From the NCBI GenBank assembly GCA_030674155.1, contig CM060322.1, forward strand, positions 66,611,901-66,675,900: a stretch of DNA of 64,000 nt, in the 5' to 3' direction. Shown piece after piece: positions 63,200-64,000 of the stretch (positions are counted from its first letter, which is position 1; every line of letters begins with the position of its first letter). This DNA is from Stramonita haemastoma (taxonomy: Eukaryota > Mollusca > Gastropoda > Neogastropoda > Muricidae). The notes beneath the pieces are model-generated. The model did not search any database. It had not been told where the DNA came from and worked only from the letters and a program-made list of their open reading frames with translations. Position numbers and translations under genes: made by a program.

Positions 63200-63566
63200 A
63201 TCACATCCATAATTTTACCAGCATGGTTATCTCATCTAATAACTGGCCAAGAAAAGATGGACTACGCATTGGACACTTGAATGTAAATAGTATTCTAAAC
63301 AAAATATCTGATGTACAGACTCTAATATACATCTCTGATAAACCATTTCATGTATTGGATTCACTGAATCCAGATTTTCAAACAATGTACCGGATACAGA
63401 TGTTATAATTCCCGGCTACAAACTCATATGCAAAGATTCAGTATCCCCCAAGAATATAAAAGAATTCAAAACCTAGAAAATCATCAGGTTGAGTGAATGT
63501 GGATAGAAGTCAAACTAAAACGAAATAAACCTATCAGAGTAGGATTTATTTACAGAAATCCATCTG
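63200..63566 (+). pseudogene. LINE endonuclease N-terminal fragment
   Basis: LRIGHLNVNSILNKISDVQ (first endonuclease block), then in shifted frames IIPGYKLICKDSV, GWIEVKLKRNKPIRV and GFIYRNPSE. Same family as 57840-62120, covering the part missing there. Cut at 63,567 by an RTE-like insertion. Confidence 0.7.
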
Positions 63567-64000
63567 AAAGAGGCTGTACAACATCAATGCCAACATGATC
63601 AGAGTCATTGAGGAGCTCTACAACAAGGCTACTAGCACAGTCTATTTCAATGGTGGCATAGGGGATTGATTCAGGATGACGGTTGGCGTCAGACAAGGCT
63701 GCTTGCTCTCACCTACTCTCTTTAACATCTTCCTTGAGAGAATCATGACTGATGCACTGGAAGATCATGAAGGAACAGTTGGCATTGGAGGCAGAACAAT
63801 TACCAACTTGCGTTTTCCTGATGACATCGATGGACTGGCAGGGAAAGAAGGGTTAGTTAGGTTAGTGGAACACCTCGACAAGACTTCAACAGCCTATGGC
63901 ATGGAGATCAGTGCACAGAAGATCAAGCTAATGACCAACAACATCAACAGCATCAACACCAACATCAGGGTCGGTGGTCAGAATTTGGAAATGGTACAAA
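63567..64000 (+). pseudogene. RTE-like LINE, 5'-truncated, runs off the window
   Basis: Starts in the RT at LYNINANMIRVIEELYN, with a one-base insertion in the GGIG region, then VGVRQGCLLSPTLFNIFL, box FPDD, GMEISAQKIKLMTNN. Nearly identical to the reverse complement of 55,500-55,905, including the unusual FPDD box. The 3' end lies beyond 64,000. Confidence 0.8.

Overview
The window looks like a piece of a eukaryotic, animal-type genome that is very rich in repeats. I see no complete host gene. The evidence is: many long dinucleotide arrays (CT, GT and TA, tens to hundreds of bases each); several families of 5'-truncated non-LTR retrotransposons; tRNA-derived SINEs with A and B boxes; cut-and-paste transposons with terminal inverted repeats; and short exon-like blocks bounded by GT-AG splice signals. 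A lophotrochozoan, possibly a gastropod mollusc, is my best guess from the general character of the repeats. That is inference, not something the sequence proves.

Layout. 1-5220: copy A of a segment that recurs as copy B (27364-29209 plus 31951-32819) and copy C (37156-42345). The copies carry splice-bounded reading frames of an unidentified gene. A and C also share a piggyBac-like insertion and a dead RTE-like LINE end. 5268-9330: a MITE, a duplicated 78-base exon-like block, a second MITE and a LINE 3' end. 9386-12423: a longer LINE on the minus strand. 12424-15375: CT, GT and CA arrays with SINEs and other short elements. 16614-18300: a LINE with a 5' inversion of the twin-priming type. 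18300-26400: microsatellites, minus-strand SINEs, minisatellites and a few exon-like blocks, including a 138-codon open frame near 22.1-22.5 kb. 26778-27357: a 185-base repeat in tandem. 29214-31946: a TTAA-flanked DNA transposon with a broken Mutator-like (Kolobok-type) transposase. 32820-35700: T-rich low-complexity DNA and degenerate tandem repeats.

42350-48503: a SINE end, CT arrays, then a tandem array of about ten 140-base units. Each unit has a 50-68 base exon-like core, and the array is split by a 3.1-kb TIR element. 48560-53600: four copies of a roughly 1-kb tandem unit containing GT and TA arrays, a 90-base inverted repeat and a third MITE. 54434-57046: a SINE and an RTE-like LINE with a second, 5'-truncated RTE nested inside it. 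57840-62120: a CR1/jockey-like LINE split by a pogo-like transposon. 62868-64000: a tRNA-derived SINE, a LINE endonuclease fragment and another RTE-like copy running off the end.

How it fits together. Most coding capacity belongs to mobile elements, and most copies are broken by stops, frameshifts or truncation. Several insertions can be dated relative to each other because an empty site is present in the window. The best candidates for something new are the tandem exon-like array at 43.9-48.5 kb, the covarying 3' hairpin shared by several short-element families with different tail repeats, and the unidentified gene fragments in the triplicated segment. Clade names for LINEs rest on recognised motifs only, not on a phylogeny.
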